A stretch of DNA of 64,000 nt from Copromyces sp. CBS 386.78 (GCA_030685235.1 MU839100.1:434001-498000), one strand, 5' to 3'. Shown: positions 35,391 to 47,800, counted from the first letter of the stretch. The notes: generated from the sequence alone by a model not told the origin. Numbers and translations are program-made.

Positions 35391-36950
35391 ATTAAAATCC
35401 GGACGTAATTTTTTAATACGGAATCCGAAATAAGTTAGAAATTTTAAACCTCCTAGTCGTCGTTGGTAGGTTAGTCCTAATCGCGGTAGGATAAAGTATC
35501 CGGTATAATTATTTCTTTACCCGGATAATATTAAAATTCGAAATTAAAGCGGGAAAAATATTTGGCCTAACGGGCTTACTTTTTTAAAAAGTATTACCAG
35601 GTTATAAAATATTTTAAATTATAATAATCTATAAAGATAATAAAGGTTTTATAGTTATAGAATTCGGCCTACTATTCCTTTAAATAATCGATAATAATAA
35701 ATATTTCTTTATTATAAATAGGGTAATTATATTCCGCTAAAAATAATTTCCGGGAGTAGAAGGTAACGGCTTTCTACTAACCGTTAACCTTTTAAATAAA
35801 ATAATTACTTAAAGTAAAACTACTATAATCGGTCTTTAGAAATATTAGGCGGTCTAAATCCTATTCTATAAGGATCGGCGCCTATATAAAAAGGATTTTA
35901 AATAGTTAGAAAGCTTCTTCGTATATAATAATCTATTCGAACGTTATACCTTTATTCGTTAAAATTGTAAGCGGGGCGATAATTAATAAGAAATTTAATA
36001 TAAATATCTAGTAATAGTTAATAAAATTAAGGAAAATATAAATTCCCTTCTAAGAAATTAAAATTGCTTATTCGAAGATCGTTTTAATTTTATCCGGATT
36101 AATTTATATACTTACTCCCGCGTAAATAATAAAATTTAAATATTTAACATTTTTAACCGCGAATTCGTATTTATCCGGATTTAAGTAGAATTTAATATCC
36201 CGGAAGCGCTCTAATATTAGCCGGACCTTCTCTATATAATCCTCTTTAAATCCGTCCGTAAAAATTAAAACGTTATTTATATAGGCTAAATAAAAATTAT
36301 TAAAATAATTATTAAGTATACTATTAATATACTACTAAAAGGCGATTAAAATTCTATAAAAATTGAAAAGTATTACTAACTATTCGAATAACCTATATCG
36401 GGTCTTAAATACTATCTTCGGCTCCTCCCCTTCTACTATATAAATTTTATAGAATATTTATATTATATTTACTTTTAAATATTAAATTATATTTTTTAAT
36501 ATTCGAAAAATTTTGTATATAAGTAGGAAGGGATAACGGTCCGTATAGGTAATAGTATTAAAGGCCTAATAATTGTAATAGAATTGGAGGCCGCTACTAG
36601 GCTTCTAGGCGAAGAAGATTAGAACTTCCGTTTCGGAACTACTAATACGAATAAACCCCTTATTTAATAAGTCCCTTAAAATCTTTTTAAATATTAGGAA
36701 TTCTTCTTGAAATATACTATATAAGGGGCCGTATAGGAAGGGAAAACCTTTACCGTCGGGACCCTTTTTAAATTCTATCTTTAAATTAATACCTAATTTA
36801 TATTTATTAAAGTAATTAATTTCCTACTTCCGGAAGAGGGGTAGGAAATCCTAAAACTCTTGAAGGATTATTTATTAGAATTCTTCGTTAATACGAACCC
36901 TTTTAAGGATTAAAACTTTCTCAATATTTTTTATTATAACAGCAAAAATA
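35391..36950 (-). pseudogene. Element C reverse transcriptase region
   Basis: On the minus strand it reads KTRYRLFEWLVM-like text near 36.37-36.42 kb (the F/Y-E-W-L-V-M-P-F-G-L region of RT). AYINNVLIFTDG at about 36.25-36.29 kb follows, where the catalytic motif is YINN (36283-36272) rather than YxDD. Then comes LERFRDIKFYLNPDKYEF. The frame is cut by the A insertion at CTATT (35386-35390). Confidence 0.8.
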
Positions 36951-37499
36951 AAAGTATTTATAACCTCCCGGCCGTATTCCTTCTTAATACGCTTATAAAT
37001 ACCTACGAAGGTAATAATTATAATATAGACCGCTCCTTTAAATTCTTATAATATTAGGGAAGGCTCGAACCTTTCCGGGTTAATATAATCGATTTAAAAC
37101 TTTATAATTCCGTACTAAAAATATTTTTCGTAAGGGATAGAATAAATTTTATTAGCTATAAATTATAATTTACCGAAAATAATAGAGTATTCTAATTCCG
37201 GGACAATATAAATATAAATTAAAGATATTTTCCCTTACAATTTAAAAAGGAAATAGGTAATACCCCGGATAGTAGTACCCTTTATAGTAATTAAAATACC
37301 CTAGACTTATTTAATTAGAATAAGAACAATAGGGATTTAAAAATTTTTAATAATATTTTTATTAATTGTAATAAAGTACTAATATCCTTTATTAATAAAA
37401 ATATAGAATAAATTTATAGAATTAATAACGATTAATATTAAAGTAAATTCTATTTTTATTTATAGTTTAAATTCTTCTACCTTATTTAATACTTCGGAG

Positions 37500-38900
37500 G
37501 AGGGTTCTAGTGCCCGACTTTATATCGGAATTACTCTTTTCCTTACTCTATATTAGAAGTATTTAAATCTTCTTCGGTATTTTCTTTATTTTTTAATAAG
37601 GGGGCAATTTAAATAGTTTAAATATAGATACCTTTATTACTTTAGGGGTTAATAGCTAGGAAATAAAGGTATTTAGTAATTATATACTTAAAAGCCTTAT
37701 AGTAAATATAATAGCCTTCTACTCTATACTTATCGTATTCCTTTTAAAGGACCTATTTAATTCGGCCCCTCTATTAAAAGGAGGAACCTCTACTACGGAT
37801 TCTATAAATATTGTAAATATTAATTATAATTATAATAATATTTCTATTAATATTATATTAAGGCTTAAAGGACGAACCGGAAGTAGCGCTTCGGGACTAT
37901 TATTAGGTATTAGAGCAACTTAAACTATTAATAATAAGTAAATAGGCCGTAAAGCATTAGTTCTAATTACTATTATTATAGAAGAAAGTTTAATAAAAGG
38001 TCTAGAATTTTCTAATTTTCTCGTATTTACAGGTAATATTTTAGAATTACTCTACGTAAGTTAAATAATCGTTAGAAAATTCAATTATAAAGAAATAATT
38101 ATTAAATTTTTTATTAATAATATAGTGTAGGAAGCTAAATTTAATTCGACTATTCTAATTATAATTATTAAATTTCAAAAGTTCGTCGTTAAAATTAGTA
38201 TAAAATTCCGAAAATAATTCGCTATCCTTTTACCGCATTTTAATAAAATTATTGAAGGCTTAGTCTTATATATATCGGGTGCCGAAGACCTATCGGATTT
38301 ATTTTAGCAGTTCGGCTGGGTTTTCTTAACCTATAAGAGTTTAATATATTTAGTACCCTTCGAAGCGTTATTACTTCTCGTTAAGTAAGATATTAAAAAT
38401 TTCGATCTACGCCGCCTTTATATTAATACGGAAACCCTTTTTAAAATCGGCGTTATAAATCTTAATAAGCTTATTATAATAAAATATAAAAATATTAAAT
38501 TTACTATCCTATTTAGGGAATTCGAGGGGTTTACGTTAGTAAGGTTTAGAATCCTTATTAGAAGAAGAGGAATCGTTATTTCTAAACTTCTCTTTACTTT
38601 TACTATTATTTTTCTTATTACTAGAGTCCTATTTAGTAAGAAAATTAAATATAAATTTAAAGGTAGGTTAAAAGTAGGAGGAAAAGGGAATTATAAATTT
38701 AACTTTATTCTTAAATTCGGGGCTCGTCTATAAAATACGGACGAGGGAGCCGAATAAACCGGTAGTATTAATACTATTAATACTTTTAATAATATTTCCA
38801 ATTCCCTCGGTAGGAAGTTAGGTATCGTAATATTCTTCTATATCGATATTAATATTATTATTATTAGGTATAGTAAATATAATTATTCTAATACTAATAT
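37500..38900 (-). pseudogene. Element C gag region with mutated zinc knuckle
   Basis: The minus-strand frame at 37713-37676 reads Y-x2-Y-x4-Y-x4-Y (GYYIYYKAFKYIITKY), the spacing of a CCHC knuckle with all ligands turned into Tyr. Upstream sequence keeps gag-like codon structure but no further motif I can name. Confidence 0.55.
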
Positions 38901-38957
38901 ATTATTGCGCTTACAACTATAAGTAATCCTTCCTTCTAGTAGGTAGGTAGAACCTAA

Positions 38958-39234
38958 TATAAGGGTACAGTAGAATAATACGTAAATACTAATTAAAAGG
39001 TAATTTATTAAAGTTCTACGAAGGGAAAAGGGGAGAAAGACTAGCCTGTAGGGCGGTTTAGCTATTTATCTTTTTATAGCCGTATACCGTACGTAGATAC
39101 CTAATTGTCTAAAGTAATATAGTAGGGGTTAGAGGAGCCTTGAAGGTACTCGAAGGGCGTGCCGGCTTGCCGTACCGGCACCGGTCTGGCTAACCGTATG
39201 CCAGATGCCAGTACTGGGCGCCAAACCCATAACA
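38958..39234 (-). repeat. 5' LTR of element C
   Basis: 277 bp. Its outer (right) part is nearly intact and its inner (left) part is mutated, a mirror image of the other copy. Confidence 0.9.
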
Positions 39235-39570
39235 TTACTTTTTTAATAAAAGGCCATTATTTATTAAGCGGGGGTATATAGAATACGTTAAATTCAGTAG
39301 GATTAAGTTTTTGGGTACGTAATTTATAGTTAGGGGTATTTTTTTAATTAACGAAATGATAAAGAAAGTAATTTAGTATGGGAATTTTCGTATCGCGGTT
39401 GTAATTACGTTCGACCTTCTTTTTAGGAGGTAGATAATTATATATTTTATTATAGTATTATTAATAGAAGGGTTTGATTTTGGGATTGGGTTTCTGCCAG
39501 GTAGTAATATTATTATAAAAGTAGCGGGGTTCGTCGTCCGAATTAACAGTAAATAAAAAGGATATATTAA
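39235..39570 (-). pseudogene. Transposase, N-terminal part (RIP-degraded)
   Basis: Read on the minus strand, and ignoring stops that RIP can make, this shows a basic helix-turn-helix-like stretch. It includes NYNRDTKIPILNYFLYH and then a segment ending in FYIPPLNKQW just before the site of retroelement C. The layout resembles the N-terminal DNA-binding part of fungal CENP-B/pogo-like transposases. The frame stops at the C insertion (TTACT at 39235-39239) and resumes at 24636. Confidence 0.55.
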
Positions 39571-40071
39571 TAGAAGAAGATAAAGAAGATAAATAAAAAG
39601 AATTTAATAATATTTTATTAAATTGAGGGGTTTAAGTAGTTGGAGGGGTAGGGAGGGGAATTGTACAATAAAATATAGTTAGGGTAATAATAGTTTAGGT
39701 TGGTGATAATTTAAAAAGAAATTTACCTTAAGGTCGGTCGGGTTTTAATTATAAAAATTTTAGGGATTTTAATTTTAGGAATCTTAGGAATCTTTATAGC
39801 GGTGAGCTTAATATATTTAATGCTTGCTTCTTTGATAAAATATTATATTGCGATTGATAGTTTGGTATTATATTGTTTTTTGATTGATTTTAGTAATTTT
39901 GGCGATGTAGGGGTACGAATTAGAATCGTAAAAAGTAGTTATAAAAAAGAGGGGGATAAAGGTGGGGAGGTTGGGCGAAATTCTGTAAAATTATTAGTAC
40001 GGGGAGTACGGATGCCAAAGTTAGTTGTAGGAGGCTGGCGGGTATTAGTAAGGGGGTGCTAATTGTATAGC

Positions 40072-40126
40072 GCTCGCTTAGATACCTATATTGGGTAATA
40101 GTGCTCGCTTAGATACCTATATTGGG
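40072..40126 (-). repeat. Subterminal direct repeats of the outer transposon
   Basis: Two identical 24-base copies, 40072-40095 and 40103-40126, share GCTCGCTTAGATACCTATAT and end TTGGG. They are separated by 7 bases. The MITE has a related GGGTATATAAGCGAG word at the matching place, plus a second AAGCGAGG. Subterminal repeats of this kind often bind transposase; here that is inference. Confidence 0.8.
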
Positions 40127-40170
40127 AAGTGCGGGCCCGGCAGATGGTTATGTGGGACCGCCAAACCTGT

Positions 40171-40203
40171 TCGAGCAAAAACAAATTGAGTTGGAAAAAG
40201 CGG
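40171..40203 (-). repeat. Right terminal inverted repeat of the outer transposon
   Basis: Read inwards on the minus strand it begins CCGCTTTTTCCAACTCAATT. It is followed outside by TA at 40204-40205. A further 60-70 bp inward resemble the left end of the MITE at 10494. Confidence 0.9.
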
Positions 40204-40205
40204 TA

Positions 40206-43200
40206 CCCGATAAAGGCCGGGCCGGACGTCATAACCTAATGCAACAAACTAGCGTAGGGGCATGCGAGAACAGGCATCGTAAAGGTAATCCCCACATCAG
40301 ACATTGCTAGGAAGAGTTTGACGGGGACCGGATGAAAGTTTCCACTTGCCAGCTATACCTACCTTAGGTAAGTAGTCGACTGTGGCGAGCCGGAAGTAGA
40401 ACCTCACATCAGAGGGCCGGAGCAAACTGTGATGAACCCTCGAAAAAGAAGCGAGAACGAACTCGACCAGCAAGCACGATACACGACAGCCGAATCTCTG
40501 CGGCCGTTGCGCTAGCCCGAACGACAACTTGAGCACACAACTACACGGTGCACACTTGCTGCCGTGATTCGCAAGTCCGGCATCCCAGAGGCTTGCCACA
40601 TCGCCAAACTCGAAGCAAGAGAGACCCAGCTGGGTACAGATTAACGGTCGGTGAGAAACAAATGCAAGTGAAGAATGAAGACGAAAACTGAGATTCCCGA
40701 CAACCTGTCGAACCTGTCGATCTGACTCGGCGTCAGTCCCGAAGGAGGGACAGAAAGTGAAGGGACCATGGAGGGGACTTGATGGCCATTGCGGTCCAAG
40801 CAGCCCAAGTCTTCCCGCCATGTTGTGTAACTTGAGTGACCCGAAATACAACTCAGTGAAACTGAACGAACCTTATCTAGAACTGGTATATGGAAGATGG
40901 CTGAAAGCAAAGGTTAAACGAAGGTAACACAGATGAGGATGGTACCCCAGGAATGTTGTGCATGTATTGGTGTGTGGTTGTTGTTTGAGATGAGCAAGCA
41001 ACTGGTCACGATGTGACTCAACGTACCACGGTGCCTGTCTTGTCAACCTGTGCCAATTGGTGACCAAACCCATTTCAAATCTGACAAAAGAGGACGTCAT
41101 TGCAGTTCAGGATCTTGATAATACACGTAAACGTTGGTTTTCAGCTTTCGTGAATATGAAGACAGCAGGACCAAGTTGTCCACACCCCCCTTTCCGAAAA
41201 TCTGCAAATGCACAGGAGGCGAGAGGATAGTGAATGGTTGGCCTACCTCTACCTTAATGACTGACCGAGTGACGCCTGGGTCGGAGCGGTTAATACAAGC
41301 CCCAGGTGCGCTTCACAGATCAACGGGACAGGGACCCGCCGTTGAAGACAACCGATGATAGAAGTTGCGCCTCATTGCTCGCATCTGATCTGTTCTCAGA
41401 GTAGTCGGCAATGAGCAACGGATGAGACACGACTCGGTGACATGTCCGAACAGTGCCTGGTTGATCGAGCCGTTCTGGAATTACCCATGAGGTAGGTGAC
41501 ATAAGGATGGCGGAAGCGGCCACGATGGCTTTCGTTGAAGATTTCGAAACTTCTTGGGCTAGCAGCTCGCCATGCGCAGCGCCGCAGCCAGCCGAGGAAC
41601 AGTAGGAAACAACGAGTGTCCAATGAAGGCGCCCGTCTTGCTACCTAGCCCGATCTGGGCAATCTTGCTTGGACCCGCATCGAAGCATACACAGTGGTGA
41701 CAGTGGTACGGTGCTTCTGCCATATCGAATCGGCCGACTGCGTGGTCTTGCCGGGGCGGACCGGCTGCCGGAGATTTCCTTGGGAGACCAGGCGGTTTCC
41801 GCTCACACCATCAAAAGACAGGAGGGACACTTTCCCCTCGAGTTCGCTTGCGGTAGAGGTAAGGAAGGGGTAAGGTAGCCCGCGAGACCGCGGCAGCTGG
41901 TTATTTGACCTTTGTTAGCGGAAGTTGCTTTTTGAGTAGCAACCTGAAAATGGTGATATCCGGGATGTCTCCGAGGACTGGAGTTGAAGCGAGGGAAGAG
42001 CAGCCCGGACCCGTGGGAACTTGAGGGAAGCGGCAGCGGCAGGCCGGCAGGCGTACAGTAAAACTGCAGACATAGGTACCTACCTAGAACTGCAGCTCAC
42101 AGGATGGCGTTTGAATTCCAGCTGAGGTATGTATCTACCTTACCTGCGAAGAGTTGGCTTCGTTGGATGGAAGGCATGATCTTGGGTGAGGTGGAATGTG
42201 GAATGGTGTAAACGATGGAATTGGAGGTCACACACTTCTTTCTTCGATCATGATATTGGAGCATGGAAGAATTGGAGGGAATGTGCAAACAAGGCATGGG
42301 TCGTACCCGCCTTGACAGGTGGTGGCATCAAAAGGCAGGATGGAAGTGGAAGTTAGGAAAGGTGGTCTGAGAAACTTCAGGGTACCGACCCGCCCCGCCG
42401 CCCCGCCCCGCGCACCCACACTTCACCCCCGACCCGCGGCCTTGCTGCCAGTACCATGTAACTTTACGCAAGACGGTTGGGCCAAGGGGTAGTAGTGAGA
42501 CATGGGATTGAACGTCGCCGCGAGCCGCAACCGAGGTGAGATATAGCAAACAACCTCAAACATTCGGAAAAGCTACTTGGTAGCCTAGACCCCACTTTTC
42601 TGGGTGTGCAGCCAATCTCTGGCTCGCAACTGCGTGCGCCCGGGCCAACCTGAACAACTGCCAGCCAAGTGCATTCGCTTTCGTGCTGCTATTGCCATTG
42701 ACATTGACAACGACGGCGACGGCGATAGCGATAGCGACGGAGATGTCAATGTTGATGGTCTTATTGTTATTGTTATTCCTATTAGATCACCTTAAGCGCC
42801 TGCTTGCTTTTGGTTACTTAGGTAGGGAGGCGTAGACGGCGCACTTTCTAGTACCCACCCTCCCGGTACTTATACGGTGGGCAGCAAAGGCTTCAACCTG
42901 CGTTCAACAGCTGGACCAGCCAAGGCAGCATTTTAAACAGCAAAAAGCAAGCAACGACACCAGTATCACCAGCTTCCAATTGACTAAGTTGAAAATAATG
43001 AATAATGAGGATTTGGTGATGTGCCTTGTAAGTTTTTGCGCGGCTGACACAGATATGGGCATGGCTACCTCTACACTGAGAGTAGTAGGATTAGTCAGGT
43101 AGGTTTTCTACGCTAGCCAACTAAGGTACCGTAGCTTTACCGTCAAACATTGCACCTTGCGGTGCGTGCGCCTGGTTTGGCGCTGGTTTGGATGTCGTAG

Positions 43201-44888
43201 AGTTGATGGATTCGGGGGGGCATGAGGACCATCAGGGATCATGCCTGTCGACGTATGTGCACAGCGACAAGCCGGTTGCGATCCGCATTCCCCGTCAACT
43301 TACAGCGGGCCCACCCACCTGGTTCAACGGAGGTTGTTTCTGTTGAGCCCAGCCCGGGCAGCGCCAGGTGAGCTTGGTGGGGCTTTACACATCACCCCTG
43401 GTTTAATTGTTGGTGTGGTACTTGCAGAAGGCACCTTCACCACTTTCAGGCTGGATAGGTGGGACTTCTGGCCTCAGAAGCCTCTGGTTCGTTATTGCCC
43501 GCTGGGAATGGAGTCAAGTTTTGGTGCATCATGTGTGCGAGACACGATAAATCGTTCTTCTTGGCCTGGTCTTGCGGTGGTTTGTGCCAATAGAGCGTCG
43601 GAATCCCTTGTCTTTTCCCTGGTCTGAAGACGTTGCAAGTCTCGCGCTAACAATCAAACCAGGGCTGATGTATAAAATACTTATCAGCGCGTACAGTACA
43701 AACTATTACGGGACATACATGCCTTAATTACCGTACGGGGTCATAAATCCCTACGTAATTGCAGACTTTGGACATTGTAATCGTGGCTGACAGACACCAA
43801 CAAGTCTATATATCTGCAAAAGAAATATATCCGGCGTCATCGCAGCATTGGCATCCGTCTTTGGACAAGTGGTGACACACATCACAGTTGCGCCTGCATT
43901 CGCTGAAGCCCACAACGGCAAGGAAGGTGCAGGGTTGCAGACCGAGTCCTGCGAGCAAACCAGGCATGTCCAGCTCGCGCAGCCAATTGGCAAGGACGAG
44001 CCACTTCGTCTCATACTTAGCTTTCTACGACGTTACTGACTGACTCAACATCATGTAGGCAAGTACTTCCCTCAACCCAGGCATGCAACTTCCACTTCTG
44101 TTGTCTACCATGCCGACACGATTGGGCCTCAATTGGGGACGGAGAGAGCCTAAAGAAATTCAAGGAAACGCTAGTTCCAAATGTGAATCAAACCATGCTT
44201 CCATATGGACAGATATCAATCAAGCATGGAAATGCCTGTCTGCACACTCATCTCCCTATCCCTATAGCATTCATCGCCCTGGTCCTTACTCCCACTCTTA
44301 GCGAAAGAGCCAAAATCCAGCTTTCTGTCCTCTTCCTGGCCAATGTACCTAGCTAGTTGCTCTTGACCCATCCAAAGTCCCAACCAACATATCATCACGC
44401 ACACAACCCCAACCGGGTGCCTCCTTGGCCGAGAGGGGGTGGAAACTTGCCGGGATGTGTCAGGACCCCGACAGGACAACAAAAACGCCACCCCGTCCCA
44501 TCTCTTTTCCTCGATCACTCTCGATGCGCCTCATCTCTCTCCAACACACACGAGGGTGTCCGCCCAACGGCCGCCGGTCCTGCTTCTGCTTCTGCCGCCC
44601 TGCGAGTGTGATGTGGGCTGCGTGGTTTCCCTGCGTCCGCCTCTTTCTGGTATCGGCCCAGCCCCCAACCCCCATAAATCTCCATCCCTCCAGCCATCGC
44701 ATCGAAACTGCCTCCTCAATTTTCTCCTTCCGCTCACTTGCAGATGAGGCGACCAGCAAACTTGGAACCAACTAGTTGACGAACTGCATTGGCACACGAC
44801 AGCAGATGGACCACCACCCGTTCGTTGGGTTACTTGCCAACCAGCATAGGCCTGAGTATCATCATCACCACCAGCATCCATCTAGAGT
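40206..44888. other. Gene-free DNA right of the transposon block
   Basis: Normal base composition, no RIP. The longest frames (40297-40851 minus, 184 codons; 43241-43627 plus, 128 codons) have no domain and overlap other frames. A Asp/Gly/Ser-type repeat of GAYGGC/GATAGC units lies at about 42695-42740. GGTACC-type palindromes recur near 40360, 42070 and 43120. Tracts around 44357-44775 are open in several frames because of biased composition. Confidence 0.5.
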
Positions 44889-47800
44889 CTAGGCCATGAC
44901 TCGAGGTTGCCAGTTTGGCTCAAAAAGCTGACTGACATAGTAGTACTGGTCCTCGTATTCTTCTCTCGCTAGCACTCGTTCCCAATCTGATTCTGTTCCA
45001 GAAAAAGAAAACATAGGTTAGCCACCAGCTCACATCCGCCATGTGTCGTTTGTTTGATGTTTGGGACAAGGTGTGTAGGTATGTGTGCAGCATCGTCAGG
45101 TTACCACTTACTTTGCTCAGCTACTAACTGTCGAGTCTCGCGCACAAATCGCATGGCGTCGTCGTCAAGCTCAGCCAGGCTTTGGAGATCTGGATCCTTG
45201 CATTCCGCAGAGAATGGGTAGATCGCCCGGTTGCAATAGTGGAAGTAGGCGAGAAGCGTATTCGCTCCTGTTAATGACTCGCCTGTCAGTTATGCGTTGC
45301 ATGGCCACATGGCACAATATCCACGAACAAGGAACCCGAAACATTTTGTGGGCGGCGGCCGCCTCAAAACAACAACACTGCGGAACTGGGGATCTAGATT
45401 TGTCCAGCTCGTGGACATTTGGGCAAGTAAGGTAAGTAACTCACCAATGTTGTACTCTCTGACGCTGTCTTCCCTGGCAAATCGTCTCCCCATGTTGTGC
45501 TTTTTTGCATAATCTGCGTCGTGTCTGGTAATGAGGGCAATGTTGTGTAACAGGATAAACGTCACCAGATACGTGGTAAGCCATGTTCTCTGCTTCTTCT
45601 CCTGGGTCATCTTCTGGAGCTCCTCTAGCGTGTCCCGGCGAAGCTGGGGCTGGACCTGATGGATCAGAATGGAATCAATCTGCGCTCCCATGACCGGGGG
45701 CAGCGGAATTTTGCCGCACAAAGGGCTGTCTGGGTCATCGATGATATCCTGCGGCATGCCCAGCCTCTCCTCCCCGACGATCTCAAATGATTTGGTCGTC
45801 AGCCTCACCGACATCCAGAGATCGAGCGTGCTCTTGATCAGCCTCCGTTCGGTTTCGTGCGTGGATGGGTCCTGCATAACCTTAAGCGCAAGGAAGTATG
45901 TACGTTGGAGGAGCTTCTGCTTGCGAAGCAGGTAAGTGCAGCAGCTTCCCAGGGCCCGCTTGATGTACTCGTCGAACGAGCTCTTGGCGGATTCCATGTC
46001 GACGATAGCAAAGGCCGGGACTCTGGCTTTCTTGACCTCGCCGTTCTTGGAAACCCACTTTCTGTAGAGGCTGTCGCCAGGCTGCGGTTCGAACTGACGG
46101 ACCTGAAGCTCGATCCATTTACCGGTATACCCTTCGGTGACTCTGATCGTCTTCACTTCCGAAGAGGCCCAGTTTCCAATGTCGTCTACCACGCTGTCCT
46201 TCCAGCGCTCGGTCCATTTGTGGTCCTTGACCTGGCCAGGCTTGAATAGCTTGACGTCCATGATCTTCCAGCGTAGACAGTTCAGCCGGTAGATCTTGGT
46301 GGTGTTGGCCGCAATCTTCTTGCATCCCAAGCAGGGTCCTTTCTCATCTTCAGGATCGAGGTTGCACTACATGAAGCAGGGACCCGTGTCAGCATAGGGC
46401 GGTACAAAGATTACTGATAGAAACAGAGAATGCCACTGACCCGAATTCGCTGCATTCGGCACCTAATACAGCTTCCGATCTTCCTAGTATGAGCTGTCTG
46501 TTCACGCTGGTCGTGATTCTTGAAGGGGCCACGTCTGGCTGAGATGGTTCTTGAATGGGGAAACATGTCAAACGCTGTTGGTCGCTGCTGCATCTCGTAT
46601 CTCATTGCATCATTCTTCGCGCCAAAAGCTTGCTCGCCCATATAACCTTGATGTATACCCGGAATGCTCCCGCTCCGGCCATACACTGAAGGGTCTAGTT
46701 CTGCTGGATAACTGTTTGACATGAGTGATGTAGCCGTGGGACTCATAAGATGCAGCTGGGGCGGTCGAACCCCAGCACCTGTACCTGCTGCACGAGAGCT
46801 GTCAGGTAAACCATCGTAGTTAGCAATTGGCGAAGTGGTGGGGTAAATCATCTCCTCTCTAGTCGCCAAAGGTTGCGCTCCTGTTAGTGGAGTTGGTTGG
46901 AGTGGCGGGTAACTGGCCAAAAAGGAATCCCCAACCTCCGGACCACCACCACCTGCGAATAGTGATATCGGATCTGATGGCACAGATGTCGAGCTCATGG
47001 AGACGGTGGTGGTAGGCTGAAAGGATGCCACGCCATCAACCATGGCTGGCCTGACACCGCCATACTCATGCTGTGTGGTAGGTGGGAGGGGTGAGTATTC
47101 TGGAGCCACGGTCAGTCTTCTTGCTGGTTTACCGTCTCTGCCAGTACCTGCCAACATACCTGAAGGGCCAATAAAGCTTGAGAATGGCTGGCACAGGTAA
47201 TCCTGGAGGCAGCTTGCTAATGGCCCGCTACTCCAACCTGACGGGAAACAGCCAGGCTCAGCAGCAAACGCAGTGAAAGGTCTGCGGGACTCATTGTTGG
47301 GATCATGATTTGATCGCCCGCTGGGTGGCGGTTTCTCCTGGCCCTCCTCATGTCCAGATGGATCGTCCGTATATGGTGTTGACATGGCGAGGGGTGGTGG
47401 ATCGAGACGTGGCCGCTTGTGAGAGTGGGACTGCAGCTTGGTGAGTTCCAGAAGAGTGCCAACTGGGACCTCGAGGCTTGGTGCGGCTTTCTCGAGTAAC
47501 AGTTGTCGCTGTTCTGGACGATGCAAGTTCAGCAGGTCATAAAGAGATACTGTGATAGTCACCTCGACGTTGGGGGCCTGCCTAAGTATATACTGATGCA
47601 AATTGTTGACCGGCAGGTTTCGCTGGTTGAGCTGCTGCGGCAGGGGTGGGGTCTGCCCAAAACATCCGGCGGCGGGCGAGAATCGATGAGGATCAGGAGG
47701 GAAGTCCTGGAGCACTGGCACGGCAGGCGATTGCTCAGGGCAGTAAGCCCGGCGCTTCCTTAAATTAGGGTTCTATACAAGCATCATCAATTCACCGGAC

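Larger units (their letters stand above)
24637..39234 (-). mobile_element. Retroelement C, chromodomain-bearing Ty3/gypsy element interrupted by A
   Basis: Two 277-bp LTRs, 24637-24913 and 38958-39234, flanked by TTACT (24632-24636 and 39235-39239). On the minus strand the LTR starts TGTTATGGG and ends with TG..CA-type borders. Pol is on the minus strand, so the 5' LTR is the right one. Order: gag (about 38.9-37.5 kb), RT (about 36.9-35.5 kb), the A insertion (28286-35385), the rest of pol, a chromodomain (26876-26714), an opposite-strand ORF (25240-26600), a polypurine tract (complement of 24918-24933) and the 3' LTR. Without A it is about 7.5 kb. Confidence 0.88.
11389..40203 (-). mobile_element. 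Outer DNA transposon with TIRs and TA duplication, broken by nested LTR elements
   Basis: The inverted ends are 11389-11421 and 40171-40203. They share CCRCTTTTTCCAACTCAATT and continue TGTTTTTRCTCGA, with 31 of 33 positions matching. TA flanks both ends (11387-11388 and 40204-40205). Removing retroelements D and C, each with one target copy, leaves about 3,970 bp. That remainder holds pieces of one minus-strand DDE transposase of the pogo/CENP-B-like type, which agrees with a TA target. The body has been through RIP, but about 200 bp at the left end and 130 bp at the right end are not affected. The segment order is host 11389-13187, D, host 23427-24636, C, host 39240-40203. Confidence 0.85.

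Noticed and set aside
11590..40075. Centromere or mitochondrial DNA because of AT-richness
   Set aside because: The AT-richness is explained by RIP in identifiable transposons with unmutated borders and nuclear flanks. A centromere cannot be tested from sequence alone.
11389..40203. One giant mobile element such as a Starship carrying cargo
   Set aside because: No tyrosine recombinase captain or cargo genes. The size is explained by nested LTR elements with their own target duplications.
40297..40851. 184-codon minus-strand frame beside the transposon block
   Set aside because: No domain and no intron context, and it overlaps other frames. Possible but not supported.
44357..44881. Seven overlapping frames on both strands
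   Set aside because: CA/CT-rich sequence lacks stops in several frames at once; none shows a protein family.
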